This document shows positions 53,823 to 62,755 of a stretch of DNA of 64,000 bases, one piece after another. How positions within the stretch are numbered: the first letter of the stretch is position 1; each line of letters starts with the position of its first letter. The position numbers and the translations under genes are program-made. Below the pieces are notes generated by a model, which was not told the origin of the DNA, did no database searches, and worked only from the letters and a program-made list of their open reading frames with translations. The stretch comes from an uncultured Bacteroidales bacterium (GTDB taxonomy: Bacteria > Bacteroidota > Bacteroidia > Bacteroidales > Bacteroidaceae), in contig CACXKA010000008.1 of NCBI GenBank assembly GCA_902768125.1, forward strand, positions 1-64,000, in the 5' to 3' direction.

Positions 53823-54749
53823 ATGATAAACCGCACACTTATCCGACTAAAAATTGTACAGCTCATTTATGCTTTCTACCAGAATGGTGGCAAAAATTTA
53901 GACACAGCCGAGAAGGAACTCCTTTTCAGTCTTTCCAAGGCATACGACCTCTACAATTACATGCTCCTATTAATCGTGAGCGTGTCGCGTTATGCATTCC
54001 AAGAGGTAGAACACAAAGAGCAGATGAACCGCGTTGGACACATCGACGAGGTGGTTAGCCATCGATTCGCAGACAACCAATTTGCAGCACAGCTTGAAAA
54101 GAACAAGCAATTGCAGGAGTTCGTCGACGCCAAGAAAAAATCATGGAACAACGATATTGACTACATCAAGAAACTCTATACAGATATTATCCAAAGCGAG
54201 TACTATACTGAATACATGGCAATGGAAAAAGTCACGTATGCCGATGACCGTGAACTGTGGCGCAAACTCTACAAGAATATCATTATGAAAGATGAGCGCA
54301 TCGATGACATTCTTGAGGAACAAAGTCTGTATTGGAACGACGACCGCGAGGTTGTGGACACTTTTGTGCTCAAGACCATCAAACGGTTTGACCCCGCGAA
54401 CGGCGCCAATCAAGAACTTGTTCCCGAGTACAAGGATATCGAAGATCAGGATTTCGCCATTCGTCTGTTCCGTCGCACCATCACAAACGACGAATACTAC
54501 CGTACTCTCATCAGTCAGTGCGTCAAGAACTGGGAGTTCAACCGACTCGCCTACATGGATGTTATCATCATGCAGATTGCGGTGGCTGAGTTGCTCAGTT
54601 TCCCACAAATACCTGTTTCCGTCACTATCAACGAATACGTTGAGATTGCCAAATGGTACAGCACGCCCAAGAGTGGAGGCTACGTTAACGGAATCATCGA
54701 TGCCGTGGCAAAGAAACTCAAGAAGGAGAACAAGCTCACCAAGGCTTGA
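53823..54749 (+). CDS. nusB: Transcription antitermination protein NusB (long form)
   Basis: 308 residues, about twice the E. coli length. The first 20 residues (RTLIRLKIVQLIYAFYQNGG) match the NusB start. The central insertion is helical. The C-terminal part has the classical NusB motifs (WEFNRLAYMDVIIMQIAVAE, FPQIPVSVTINEYVEIAKWY, KSGGYVNGIIDAVAKKL). This long variant is normal in Bacteroidetes. A TAAATTTG box lies at 53716-53723. It starts the nusB-yajC-ybbR-coaE cluster. Confidence 0.93.
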   Translation: MINRTLIRLKIVQLIYAFYQNGGKNLDTAEKELLFSLSKAYDLYNYMLLLIVSVSRYAFQEVEHKEQMNRVGHIDEVVSHRFADNQFAAQLEKNKQLQEFVDAKKKSWNNDIDYIKKLYTDIIQSEYYTEYMAMEKVTYADDRELWRKLYKNIIMKDERIDDILEEQSLYWNDDREVVDTFVLKTIKRFDPANGANQELVPEYKDIEDQDFAIRLFRRTITNDEYYRTLISQCVKNWEFNRLAYMDVIIMQIAVAELLSFPQIPVSVTINEYVEIAKWYSTPKSGGYVNGIIDAVAKKLKKENKLTKA

Positions 54750-54814
54750 CACACATTATTAATAATATATAAACTTAGACAATTTATATCATTCAGTAAA
54801 TAACTATTACGACT

Positions 54815-55135
54815 ATGTTCACACTTATTCAAGCAGCACAAGGTGCCACAAAAGGTGGTTTCGATTGGAGTATGATCATCATGATTGTCGCCATGTTTGC
54901 CATCGTTTATTTCTTCATGATCAAACCACAACGCAAGCGTCAGAAGGAAATCGAGAACTTCCGCAAAGGACTCACCATCGGCAGTAAAGTTATCACAGCC
55001 AGTGGAGTACACGGAGAAGTTAAGTCCCTCAACGAAGGAGAATCATACCTCACCATCGAAATCGCCAAGGGCGTTTCTATACAAATAGACCGCAACTACG
55101 TCTATGCAGAAGGCACCCAACAGCCTCAGCAGTAA
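54815..55135 (+). CDS. yajC: YajC preprotein translocase subunit
   Basis: 106 residues: one membrane helix (about 21-40, MIIMIVAMFAIVYFFMI), followed by the YajC signature KPQRKRQKEIENF and GLTIGSKVITASGVHGEV. YajC joins SecDF in the Sec translocon. Second gene of the nusB cluster. Confidence 0.95.
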   Translation: MFTLIQAAQGATKGGFDWSMIIMIVAMFAIVYFFMIKPQRKRQKEIENFRKGLTIGSKVITASGVHGEVKSLNEGESYLTIEIAKGVSIQIDRNYVYAEGTQQPQQ

Positions 55136-55171
55136 TGCCCTTTGTGACATTTACCTTTTGAAGTTCCATCG

Positions 55172-56152
55172 ATGCTGACAGACTTCTTCAAAGTGATATT
55201 CAGGAGATTGCGATTGATTAGGTTCGACCGCAATCTTCCTGTGTTCCTTATCTTTCTCTGTCTTTCCACCATCTTTTGGTTCTTACAGACCGTTCAAGAG
55301 ACTGCTGAAGTCATCCTTCCCTATCGGCTAACCATTGAAGACCTGCCCAAGGACATCGTCTTTACAGGTGACATGCCCTCCGAAATCAATGTTAGCTATT
55401 CAAGCAAAGGTTGGAATGCCTTCTACTACAAATTCATGCGCAATGACGATCCTGAGCTCGTCATCAATTTCAAGGAGGTTAACCAGAAGTCTGGCAAAAT
55501 CATCATCGACGCCAACACGCTCCGACGTGCTGTGCTACGCCATAAACCTCAAGGTATGACCTTCAAGTCCACCACCCCCAGCAAGATTGAGACTTATTAT
55601 TCTAACGGACAGCACAAACGTGTGCCTGTCATCTTCAATGGGCGTGTCAGCACCACTGCCGGTCGCTACCAATGTGGCACTATCATCATGCCAGACTCTA
55701 TTGACATCTATGCTCCAAAGCACATTTATGGGAGCATCAATCACGTCAAGACCGAAAATGTCACCTACACCGAACTCGAAGACACCCTCCAAACACGGCT
55801 AGCTCTCCTCGTACCACGTGGAGCTAAAGCTATTCCCGACTCTGTCGATGTCAGCCTCTGCGTTGACATTTTCACCGACAAGACTCTTCAGGCACCCATC
55901 TACAGCGAAAACGTGCCCCACAACAAACTCATCCGAACCTTTCCCCCAAAGGTCAGCATCACCTTCCTTGTCAGTGCCACCCTGTACGACGAAATCACTC
56001 CTGACGACTTCCTCCTCGTCATCGACTATAAAGAACTCCAGAGCAGTTCCAGGCAGTGCCGCATCCATGTACGCCAAAAACCATCAAGCATACGCAACTT
56101 GCGCATTAGCCCCGAAACTGTCGAATATATCATAGAGCAATCCAACGAATGA
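55172..56152 (+). CDS. YbbR-like domain protein
   Basis: 326 residues. A short basic start and one membrane helix (about 22-42, LPVFLIFLCLSTIFWFL), followed by extracytoplasmic beta-rich YbbR-type repeats (about 60-320). YbbR (CdaR) proteins regulate the diadenylate cyclase CdaA in Firmicutes; here no cdaA is adjacent. The stop overlaps coaE by four bases (ATGA). Confidence 0.82.
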   Translation: MLTDFFKVIFRRLRLIRFDRNLPVFLIFLCLSTIFWFLQTVQETAEVILPYRLTIEDLPKDIVFTGDMPSEINVSYSSKGWNAFYYKFMRNDDPELVINFKEVNQKSGKIIIDANTLRRAVLRHKPQGMTFKSTTPSKIETYYSNGQHKRVPVIFNGRVSTTAGRYQCGTIIMPDSIDIYAPKHIYGSINHVKTENVTYTELEDTLQTRLALLVPRGAKAIPDSVDVSLCVDIFTDKTLQAPIYSENVPHNKLIRTFPPKVSITFLVSATLYDEITPDDFLLVIDYKELQSSSRQCRIHVRQKPSSIRNLRISPETVEYIIEQSNE

Positions 56153-56748
56153 CACGCATCGGCATCACAGGAGGTATCGGCAGCGGGAAGACATACGTTT
56201 GCCAACTGCTCAAACAGCGCGGCATTCCCATCTATCATTGTGACGATGAAGCCAAGCTACTCATGACCGAAAGCCCAGTCATCCGCAAAAAATTATGCAA
56301 ACTCATCGGCAACGAGGCATACAACGGGCAAGAGTTGAACAAACCCTTCATCGCACAATACCTATTCGCCAGTGAGGATCACGCCAACAACATCAATGCC
56401 ATCGTCCACCCAGTTGTTCGTCAAGACTTCCTTCAATGGACGAAAGAGCAGAACAGCCATATTGTTGCACAGGAGTGTGCCCTTCTCTTCGAGTCAGGCT
56501 TCCAAGACACTGTCGACTTCACCATCGAAGTCTATGCCCCTCAATCTCTTCGGATTCAACGTGCCACCCAGCGTGACCATGTTGCCCCAGAACACATCCT
56601 AGCACGTATGGCACAGCAGATGGACGAAGAAGAGAAACGACGACGTGCCGACTTCTGCATCCTCAACGATGGCACTACCGACCTTGACGCACAACTCGAC
56701 TTGTTACTTGCTCAATTGAACAAAGAAATAACTCAAAAAACTAAATAA
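56149..56748 (+). CDS. coaE: Dephospho-CoA kinase
   Basis: 199 residues. The P-loop GITGGIGSGKTYV (residues 4-16) and the HCDDEAK lid/acid segment are typical of CoaE. IVHPVVRQDF is a further family motif. It phosphorylates dephospho-CoA, the last step of CoA synthesis. Translationally coupled to the YbbR gene. Confidence 0.95.
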   Translation: MTRIGITGGIGSGKTYVCQLLKQRGIPIYHCDDEAKLLMTESPVIRKKLCKLIGNEAYNGQELNKPFIAQYLFASEDHANNINAIVHPVVRQDFLQWTKEQNSHIVAQECALLFESGFQDTVDFTIEVYAPQSLRIQRATQRDHVAPEHILARMAQQMDEEEKRRRADFCILNDGTTDLDAQLDLLLAQLNKEITQKTK

Positions 56749-56756
56749 CAAACAAA

Positions 56757-57197
56757 ATGATCAGGAAAATTCTCGCCATCTCTGGCAAACCAGGGCTTTA
56801 CAAGCTCATCTCACGAGGCAACAAGAGCCTTATTGTAGAAACTGTCGACGAGCAGAAGAAACGCATCCCAGCCTTTGGTGCTGACCGTGTCGTGTCCCTC
56901 GGCGATATCTCCATCTACACCAACGACGACGGTGAAGTAAAACTTGCGACCGTTTTTGAATCAATTAAAGAGAACTATGGTGGAAAGGCTGTTGACCTCT
57001 CAGCCAAGAAAGCATCACAGGAAGACATCATCGCTTTCTTCACCAAAGTGCTTCCCAACTACGACACCGACCGCGTGCGTGTCAGCGACATGCGTAAAGT
57101 TCTCTCTTGGTACAACATTCTCATTGCCGACGGCTTTACTGAGTTCATCAGCAAGGAAGAAGAAGACGCAGAAGAAAACACTGCAGAGAAAGATTAA
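56757..57197 (+). CDS. DUF5606-type conserved protein
   Basis: 146 residues, with a recognisable start (MIRKILAISGKPGLYKLISR) and NKSLIVETVDEQKK, typical of a small Bacteroidetes-specific family (DUF5606). No signal or membrane helix; acidic tail. It lies 8 bases after coaE in the conserved cluster and ends at a strong terminator. Function unknown. Confidence 0.8.
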   Translation: MIRKILAISGKPGLYKLISRGNKSLIVETVDEQKKRIPAFGADRVVSLGDISIYTNDDGEVKLATVFESIKENYGGKAVDLSAKKASQEDIIAFFTKVLPNYDTDRVRVSDMRKVLSWYNILIADGFTEFISKEEEDAEENTAEKD

Positions 57198-57243
57198 CAT
57201 CTCCTTTCCACTTGTCGGAAACAGCAGTTAATCCAACAAAAAA

Positions 57244-57283
57244 GTTCTTGACAAACCATATGATTCGTCAAGAGCTTTTTTTG
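57244..57283. terminator. Terminator between the coaE cluster and uvrB
   Basis: 9-base stem GTTCTTGAC / GTCAAGAGC with one G-T pair, a 14-base loop and seven Ts to the right. It closes the nusB-DUF5606 run and could also serve the convergent uvrB gene (As on the left). Confidence 0.85.
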
Positions 57284-57300
57284 TTTTGCCTCATTCTTCT

Positions 57301-59337
57301 TTAATTCATTTTCCCCTTGAGGAGTTCCTCTAAACGAACCACTTCTTGCTTGTATTCCTCAGCCTTGAGGAATGAGAGTTTCTTGGCTTCCTCTTTCATT
57401 AATTTGCGGTTTCGGTCAATCGCTCGACGGAGCTCATCAATAGTCATGGCATTGTAAATAGTATCCACTTCCGACTCGGCTGCAAGGGATGCATTCTCCT
57501 CGATGTAAGCCGTTCCGACATAATCGACAGGCTTATGATGATTGATGGCAATTTGAGCCTTCTGGATTTGCGTAGGAGTGATACCGTGTTCCTCGTTATA
57601 GGCCATCTGCTTGGCGCGACGTCGATTGGTCTCATCAATGGTCTGCTGCATCGTCTCGGTGATGGTCTCCGCATACATAATAGCAAGTCCGTGAACATTG
57701 CGGGCAGCACGTCCGATAATCTGAACCAGGGAACGATGGTCACGCAGAAATCCTTGATAATCAGCATCCAGAATCGCCACTAACGATACTTCGGGGATGT
57801 CTAGTCCCTCACGCAAGAGATTGATACCAATAAGCACATCGTAAGTGCCAGCACGAAAATTATTGATGATGTCAACACGATCAAAGGTGTCAACATCGGA
57901 ATGGATATAGTTTGCGTTGATGCCCACCCCATTGAAGAATGCAGAGACCTCTTCCGCTTGACGTTTAGTGGAGGTGATGACAAGTGTGCGCTCCCCCACC
58001 TCATTGCGCTGATGGATCTCTTCTATGAGGTCATCCATAAAATTAAGTTTCGGACGAACTTCGATGGGAGGGTCAAGTAATCCTGTAGGACGAATCAGTT
58101 GTTCAACAATCACCCCTTCAGCACGTTCCAATTCATATTCGGCTGGTGTGGCAGAGACGTAGATGGTCTGTGGCGTCAATGCTTCAAATTCTTCAAGACG
58201 CAAAGGTCGGTTATCGAGTGCTGCAGGCAGGCGGAAAGCATAATCAACAAGATTTTCTTTGCGTCGGCGATCTCCTCCCCACATAGCCTTCACCTGTGGA
58301 ATGGATTGATGGCTTTCATCAACAATAAGCAGATAATCATCTGGAAAAAAATCGAGCAGGCAATAGGGACGTTCTCCCGCCTTGCGCCCATCGAAATATC
58401 GGGAATAATTTTCTATGCCCGAACAATGTCCTGTCTCTCGAATCCATTCAAGATCGTTGGTTACACGCAGTTCTATCTGTTTTGCCTTCTCCATATCGCC
58501 AAGATTCTCATAGTATGCAATACGCTCACGGAGGTCATCCTCTATATCATGAATGGCTTTTAAAGTCTGCTCCTTGGTGGTCATAAAGAGGTTGGCAGGA
58601 TAGATTTTATACTCATCGTAAGAAGTGATGGGATAGAGGGCTTGAACGTCCAATTCTTGAATCTCATCAATTGTATCATCAAAATAGCAAATTCTTAGAA
58701 TTTTCTCATCATAAGCAAGATACACATCTACGGTTTCACCTTTCACTCGGAACTGACCACGTTCCAACTCATCAGCAGAAGCAAGGTCATTGTTCGTATA
58801 AAGCATATCCACCAACTTGCGACGCAACGTTTCTTGTGGAAGGTCTTGATCAATATGAATAGTAAGTATGTTTTCGGCATAACTAGTCGGTGCACCCATA
58901 CCATAGATGCATGACACAGATGATACTATAATGACGTCTTTACGTCCTGACAGCAGGGCAGATGTGGCGGCCAAACGACGACGGTCTAGATCATCATTGA
59001 TGGCAAGGTCTTTTTCGATATAAGTGCCTGTGGAAGGTATATAGGCTTCGGGCTGATAGTAATCGTAATAACTCACATAATACTCCACCGCATTGTTGGG
59101 GAAGAAAGCTTTCATCTCCATATAAAGCTGATGTGCCAGTGTCTTGTTATGGCTAAAAATGAGAGTTGGTTTTCCAATATTCTGAATGACATTCGCCATC
59201 GTGAATGTCTTGCCAGAACCTGTCACACCCAACAACACTTGAGCGGGCAAACCATCCTTCACTCCCTGTGTGAGTTGCTCGATAGCTTGCGGTTGATCAC
59301 CCGTCGGCTGAAACTTCGATGTAAGCTGAAAATCCAT
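57301..59337 (-). CDS. uvrB: Excinuclease ABC subunit B
   Basis: 678 residues, the family length. Walker A GVTGSGKTFTM (about 38-48), the beta-hairpin YYDYYQPEAY (about 92-101), the DESH motif (VDESHQ), helicase motif VI QIIGRAARN, and the C-terminal UVR segment (ELRRAIDRNRKLMKEEAKKL). It verifies DNA damage in nucleotide excision repair. Divergent from bamD; a TAATTTTG box lies at 59357-59364 on the minus strand. Confidence 0.97.
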   Translation of the reverse strand: MDFQLTSKFQPTGDQPQAIEQLTQGVKDGLPAQVLLGVTGSGKTFTMANVIQNIGKPTLIFSHNKTLAHQLYMEMKAFFPNNAVEYYVSYYDYYQPEAYIPSTGTYIEKDLAINDDLDRRRLAATSALLSGRKDVIIVSSVSCIYGMGAPTSYAENILTIHIDQDLPQETLRRKLVDMLYTNNDLASADELERGQFRVKGETVDVYLAYDEKILRICYFDDTIDEIQELDVQALYPITSYDEYKIYPANLFMTTKEQTLKAIHDIEDDLRERIAYYENLGDMEKAKQIELRVTNDLEWIRETGHCSGIENYSRYFDGRKAGERPYCLLDFFPDDYLLIVDESHQSIPQVKAMWGGDRRRKENLVDYAFRLPAALDNRPLRLEEFEALTPQTIYVSATPAEYELERAEGVIVEQLIRPTGLLDPPIEVRPKLNFMDDLIEEIHQRNEVGERTLVITSTKRQAEEVSAFFNGVGINANYIHSDVDTFDRVDIINNFRAGTYDVLIGINLLREGLDIPEVSLVAILDADYQGFLRDHRSLVQIIGRAARNVHGLAIMYAETITETMQQTIDETNRRRAKQMAYNEEHGITPTQIQKAQIAINHHKPVDYVGTAYIEENASLAAESEVDTIYNAMTIDELRRAIDRNRKLMKEEAKKLSFLKAEEYKQEVVRLEELLKGKMN

Positions 59338-59462
59338 CTGTTTTCCTTTTCGAATGCAAAATTACAACTTTATATCGTCAAATCTTTCTTAAATCAGACG
59401 TTTTTTTCTTAACTAAAGTGAATTTCTTCCTCAACCCTGCTCCATCTTCACGAAAAATGTAG

Positions 59463-59470
59463 TAACTTTG
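59463..59470 (+). promoter_or_regulatory. Minus-7 box for bamD
   Basis: TAACTTTG at 59463-59470, about 20 bases before the ATG at 59492. No clear TTTG at the -33 position. Confidence 0.55.
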
Positions 59471-59491
59471 CATTCGAAATTGTCATCAAGA

Positions 59492-60337
59492 ATGAAGAAA
59501 GCATTTACAATCGCGTTGATTTCGGTACTGATGTTGAGTTCCTGCAATTCATACAACAAACTGCTGAAATCGACTGATTATGGTTATAAATACGAAGCAG
59601 CAAAGGAATATTACATTGCTGGTCAATACACAAGGTCATACCAGTTGCTGGAAGAACTCATCATGGTCATGAAAGGCTCTGACCGTGGAGAGGAATCTCT
59701 ATTCATGCTGGGTATGTGCTTCTACAATCTCCGTGACTACGAAACTGCCACTATGTATCTGGACAGATACTCAAAGACCTACACAAAAGGAGAGTACACC
59801 GAGTTGGCACGTTTCTACAGCGGAAAAGCATCCTATATGCAGAGTCCTGATCCACGACTTGACCAATCCCCCACTTATGCTGCGCTGAACAAACTTCAGG
59901 AATTTCTCGAGTTTCACCCCTACTCTGACTTACGAGAGGACGTGAACGACATGATGTACGATTTACAGAACCGCCTCGTACAGAAAGAGTACGAAAATGT
60001 CCAGCTCTACTATAACCTGGGCACATACATCGGTAATTGTTTCTATGGTGGCAGCAACTATGAGGCTTGTATCATCACTGCCGAGAACGCCCTGAGAACA
60101 TTCCCCTACACCAGGTTACGTGAAGACCTTTACATGATGATTCTACGTAGCCGTTACGAATTGGCACAGCGAAGCGTCATCGAAAAAAGCGAAGAGCGTT
60201 ACTTGCAAACCATTGACGAGTACTATGGTTTCAAGAACGAATTTCCTGACAGTAAATACATGAAAGAGGCAGACCAAATTTACAAGCGCTGCTCTGCCAA
60301 GGTGAAGAAGAAGGAAGATAGTAAAGAATTGAATTAA
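59492..60337 (+). CDS. bamD: Outer-membrane assembly lipoprotein BamD
   Basis: 281 residues from ATG 59492; the frame is open from an earlier TTG, but this ATG gives the lipoprotein signal MKKAFTIALISVLMLSSCNS with cysteine 18. The mature protein consists of TPR-type helices (KYEAAKEYYIAGQYTRSYQL, FMLGMCFYNLRDYETATMYL, YEACIITAENALRTFPYT), the BamD pattern. It assists BamA in inserting barrels such as Wzi. Followed by rpoZ-like and DUF4293 genes, an order conserved in Bacteroidetes. Confidence 0.92.
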   Translation: MKKAFTIALISVLMLSSCNSYNKLLKSTDYGYKYEAAKEYYIAGQYTRSYQLLEELIMVMKGSDRGEESLFMLGMCFYNLRDYETATMYLDRYSKTYTKGEYTELARFYSGKASYMQSPDPRLDQSPTYAALNKLQEFLEFHPYSDLREDVNDMMYDLQNRLVQKEYENVQLYYNLGTYIGNCFYGGSNYEACIITAENALRTFPYTRLREDLYMMILRSRYELAQRSVIEKSEERYLQTIDEYYGFKNEFPDSKYMKEADQIYKRCSAKVKKKEDSKELN

Positions 60338-60373
60338 AAGAACATCATAAACAAAGAACAATAACACAAGACT

Positions 60374-60709
60374 ATGGATTTCAAGAAAACCAATGCACCA
60401 ACGACAACGGTGACACGCAATTTGATGGATTTGTGCCGTGACACCAACAATGTGTATGAAAGCGTTGCCATCATCGCTAAGCGTGCCAACCAGATTGCCG
60501 CAGAGATGAAAGACGAACTCAGCAAGAAGCTCGTTGAGTTTGGTTCACACACAGACACTCTTGAAGAAGTGTTTGAGAACGAGGAGCAGATTCAGATTTC
60601 TCGTTACTACGAGCGTCTGCCCAAACCAACTCTCATCGCCACCCAAGAGTTTCTTGAGGACAAGGTTTACTTCCGCAACCCTTCTAAGGAAACAGAAAGA
60701 ACTCTCTAA
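60374..60709 (+). CDS. rpoZ: RNA polymerase omega/Rpb6-like subunit
   Basis: 111 residues. TRNLMDLCRDTNNVYESVAI and the following IAKRANQIAAEMKDEL match the Bacteroidetes omega (RNA polymerase Rpb6) family, in which the ANQI segment corresponds to the omega helix that supports the beta-prime tail. It lies between bamD and the DUF4293 gene. Confidence 0.88.
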   Translation: MDFKKTNAPTTTVTRNLMDLCRDTNNVYESVAIIAKRANQIAAEMKDELSKKLVEFGSHTDTLEEVFENEEQIQISRYYERLPKPTLIATQEFLEDKVYFRNPSKETERTL

Positions 60710-60714
60710 TCCTT

Positions 60715-61215
60715 ATGATTCAACGAATACAAACGGTCTATCTGGCACTGGTGCTCATCTTCTCATTCGTGGGACTCATCTCCACAATCGGGGAATGGAC
60801 AGTGGCAGATACGGTTGTGGCACATTTTAGCAACTTCACCTTTGGTGCTGAAGGGCAGTTCAAAGCATTAGACTCCACCAGTGGGCCATGGTGCTTGGGT
60901 ATACTTCTTATTTTGGTGATGTTTCTCTCAACGATGAGCATCATGCTGTTTCGCAAACGCATGCGCCAGCTGAGGCTCACCATCATCAGCACCATTTTTT
61001 TGGTAGGTTATGTAGCAGCATACGCTGTGTTTGCCTATTACTACCAACTCAACCTTGATCAACTCGTATCAAACGAATCTGGAAGTATCGAACCCACTTT
61101 CCATCTCAAATTCATCTCGGTCTTTCCCGTGCTGAGTATCATTCTCAATTGCCTTGCCATTCAAGGCATACGCAAGGATGAAGCGTTGGTTAGATCGCTC
61201 GATAGAATCCGATAA
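60715..61215 (+). CDS. DUF4293 membrane protein
   Basis: 166 residues with four hydrophobic segments (about 8-26, 62-82, 92-112 and 140-158). It begins MIQRIQTVYLALVLIF, the start typical of DUF4293 proteins, which occur next to the rpoZ gene in Bacteroidetes. 5 bases after rpoZ. Function unknown. Confidence 0.82.
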   Translation: MIQRIQTVYLALVLIFSFVGLISTIGEWTVADTVVAHFSNFTFGAEGQFKALDSTSGPWCLGILLILVMFLSTMSIMLFRKRMRQLRLTIISTIFLVGYVAAYAVFAYYYQLNLDQLVSNESGSIEPTFHLKFISVFPVLSIILNCLAIQGIRKDEALVRSLDRIR

Positions 61216-61312
61216 GCAGGCTGTTTTACCCTACCCTCACGCTATATAAATAAGGTGTAAGGAGAAAGGTAAATAGAAAAAGCAATTTCAAGATATTTTT
61301 TTCCTGAAATGT

Positions 61313-61343
61313 TTTGTCGGTTCAAGAAAAAGTAGTACCTTTG
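61313..61343 (+). promoter_or_regulatory. tRNA cluster promoter
   Basis: TTTG (61313-61316), 19-base spacer, TACCTTTG (61336-61343), about 23 bases before the first tRNA. Confidence 0.85.
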
Positions 61344-61365
61344 CACTCGCAATCGGAAAGGCAAT

Positions 61366-61438
61366 GCGGAAATAGCTCAGTTGGTAGAGCACAACCTTGC
61401 CAAGGTTGGGGTCGCGAGTTCGAGTCTCGTTTTCCGCT
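61366..61438 (+). tRNA. tRNA-Gly (anticodon GCC), copy 1
   Basis: 73 bases with a full cloverleaf: acceptor GCGGAAA/TTTCCGC, anticodon stem CAACC/GGTTG around TTGCCAA, T-loop TTCGAGT. No encoded CCA. Identical to the copies at 61727 and 61875. First gene of a five-tRNA cluster. Confidence 0.97.
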
Positions 61439-61480
61439 CTCCTGCAACAAGCAGGTCGTTCTTTGAAGATAAAAAGGTAT

Positions 61481-61564
61481 GCCCACGTGGCGGAATGGTA
61501 GACGCGCTCGTTTCAGGTGCGAGTGTTGAGAGACGTGCAAGTTCGATTCTTGTCGTGGGCACCA
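61481..61564 (+). tRNA. tRNA-Leu (anticodon CAG)
   Basis: Acceptor GCCCACG paired with CGTGGGC, anticodon stem CTCGT/GCGAG around TTCAGGT, and a long variable arm as expected for tRNA-Leu. The ACCA end is encoded (61561-61564), unlike the tRNA-Gly copies. Confidence 0.95.
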
Positions 61565-61572
61565 AACAGAAT

Positions 61573-61654
61573 GGAGAGGTGGCGGAATGGTAGACGCGCT
61601 ACTTTGAGGGGGTAGTGGGCTCAGCCCGTGGGAGTTCGAGTCTCCTCCTCTTCA
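61573..61654 (+). tRNA. tRNA-Leu (anticodon GAG)
   Basis: Acceptor GGAGAGG/CCTCTTC with one G-U pair, anticodon stem CTACT/GGTAG around TTGAGGG, a long variable arm (TGGGCTCAGCCCGTG). No encoded CCA. It starts 8 bases after the previous tRNA. Confidence 0.94.
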
Positions 61655-61726
61655 CTCAGAAAACCGACATTCAAGAAAGGCTCTGGAGAGAGTCTCTTCT
61701 TCACAAATATTGAAATACATATCCCT

Positions 61727-61799
61727 GCGGAAATAGCTCAGTTGGTAGAGCACAACCTTGCCAAGGTTGGGGTCGCGAGTTCGAGTCTCGTTTTCCGCT
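61727..61799 (+). tRNA. tRNA-Gly (anticodon GCC), copy 2
   Basis: Identical over its 73 bases to copies 1 and 3. Confidence 0.97.
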
Positions 61800-61874
61800 C
61801 TAGAAAATAATGGTTCATAATAAATTAAGGGATTTTATTTGTGATTTCTGTTTGCGAAAATTGAAATCACGTGT

Positions 61875-61947
61875 GCGGAAATAGCTCAGTTGGTAGAGCA
61901 CAACCTTGCCAAGGTTGGGGTCGCGAGTTCGAGTCTCGTTTTCCGCT
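61875..61947 (+). tRNA. tRNA-Gly (anticodon GCC), copy 3
   Basis: Identical to copies 1 and 2. Last gene of the cluster; a strong terminator follows at 61983. Its 3' end would be a natural integration site for an island carrying the Fic gene, but no duplicated tRNA end was found within the window. Confidence 0.97.
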
Positions 61948-61982
61948 CATCATTTAGACATTCGTTTTTTCATAGCATTTTG

Positions 61983-62019
61983 TGTATCAGAGGCCGCGAG
62001 GTTTCTGATACATTTTTTT
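61983..62019 (+). terminator. Terminator of the tRNA cluster
   Basis: Perfect 9-base stem TGTATCAGA / TCTGATACA with a 12-base loop and seven Ts. Confidence 0.9.
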
Positions 62020-62066
62020 GGTATTATTCAACCTGTACACAAGAAAACGAGTTGAGGTATTGAATT

Positions 62067-62127
62067 CCTCTCCCTCATAACGCAAGCAGGAGCCACTTAC
62101 GTGACTCCTGCGTTGCGGAGGGAGAGG
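62067..62127. repeat. Palindromic repeat, copy 1
   Basis: CCTCTCCCTC...GGAGGGAGAGG outer arms, then AACGCA/CGTT, then AGGAGCCAC/GTGACTCCT around a TTAC centre. Almost the same sequence is repeated at 62182-62238, so this is a two-copy hairpin element. Confidence 0.85.
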
Positions 62128-62181
62128 GATTCTTGCCTTGCAAGCGCTCCGCGATGACGAACCTCAGGGTTCTCATCCACT

Positions 62182-62238
62182 TCCCTCATAACGCAAACAG
62201 GAGCCACTTACGTGACTCCTGCGTTGCGGAGGGAGAGG
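62182..62238. repeat. Palindromic repeat, copy 2
   Basis: Nearly identical to copy 1 (differences at the left tip and one base in the AACGCAA segment). The pair lies 115 bases apart in direct orientation, each able to fold into a long hairpin. Confidence 0.85.
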
Positions 62239-62755
62239 ATTGTGAACCTCTATTCAAACCGCCTTTATTCTCAGGTAGTTGGCAATCAGCCAATGTCTTT
62301 CTGTAACACAAAATGTAACACTTTTCTGTTAGTCGCGTTGACCACGACTTGACTACCGCAGTAGTCTTCTTACGTGGGTGCAAAATTATATAAAAACGAA
62401 CAAACTGCCAAAAGAAGTGACTTAAAAAACTCTAACGATGGTTGAAAAACACCTATTTTTAACATATTCAACGCAGATTGCAATATATCTCCACATGATT
62501 TTTGACAGAACGAATAGTGTTACATGTGTTACACAATATAATATAATAAGGTGTAATCAACTTGGAAAAGTTTCTGACAGGATCAGTTAGAGCATTGTTT
62601 GGTTTCAAGACATAAGTGATATAATAAACACATGTCTAAATCACAGACAAAATGGCTATGGAACAACCCTTAATCGACAAAAACTCTAGATTTTATACTT
62701 CTTATTCGAAAAAAAGTCGTATCTTTGCACCAAATTTATAAGTTAATCGAAAAAA

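Larger units (their letters stand above)
62020..62755. other. Gene-free spacer with hairpin repeats before the Fic gene
   Basis: No convincing gene. It holds two copies of a long imperfect palindrome (62067-62127 and 62182-62238), a GACTAC/GTAGTC hairpin near 62350, a leftward TAATTTTG box near 62381 with no good gene behind it, and a GTGTTACAT/GTGTTACAC pair near 62517. The right end is A/T-rich and carries a TATCTTTG box (62720-62727), the likely Fic promoter, although its -33 element is weak. Confidence 0.6.

Noticed and set aside
62186-62383. 65-codon leftward frame in the tRNA-Fic spacer
   Set aside because: Starts at TTG within a promoter box and runs through the palindromic repeat; no domain or ribosome-binding site. 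Probably non-coding.
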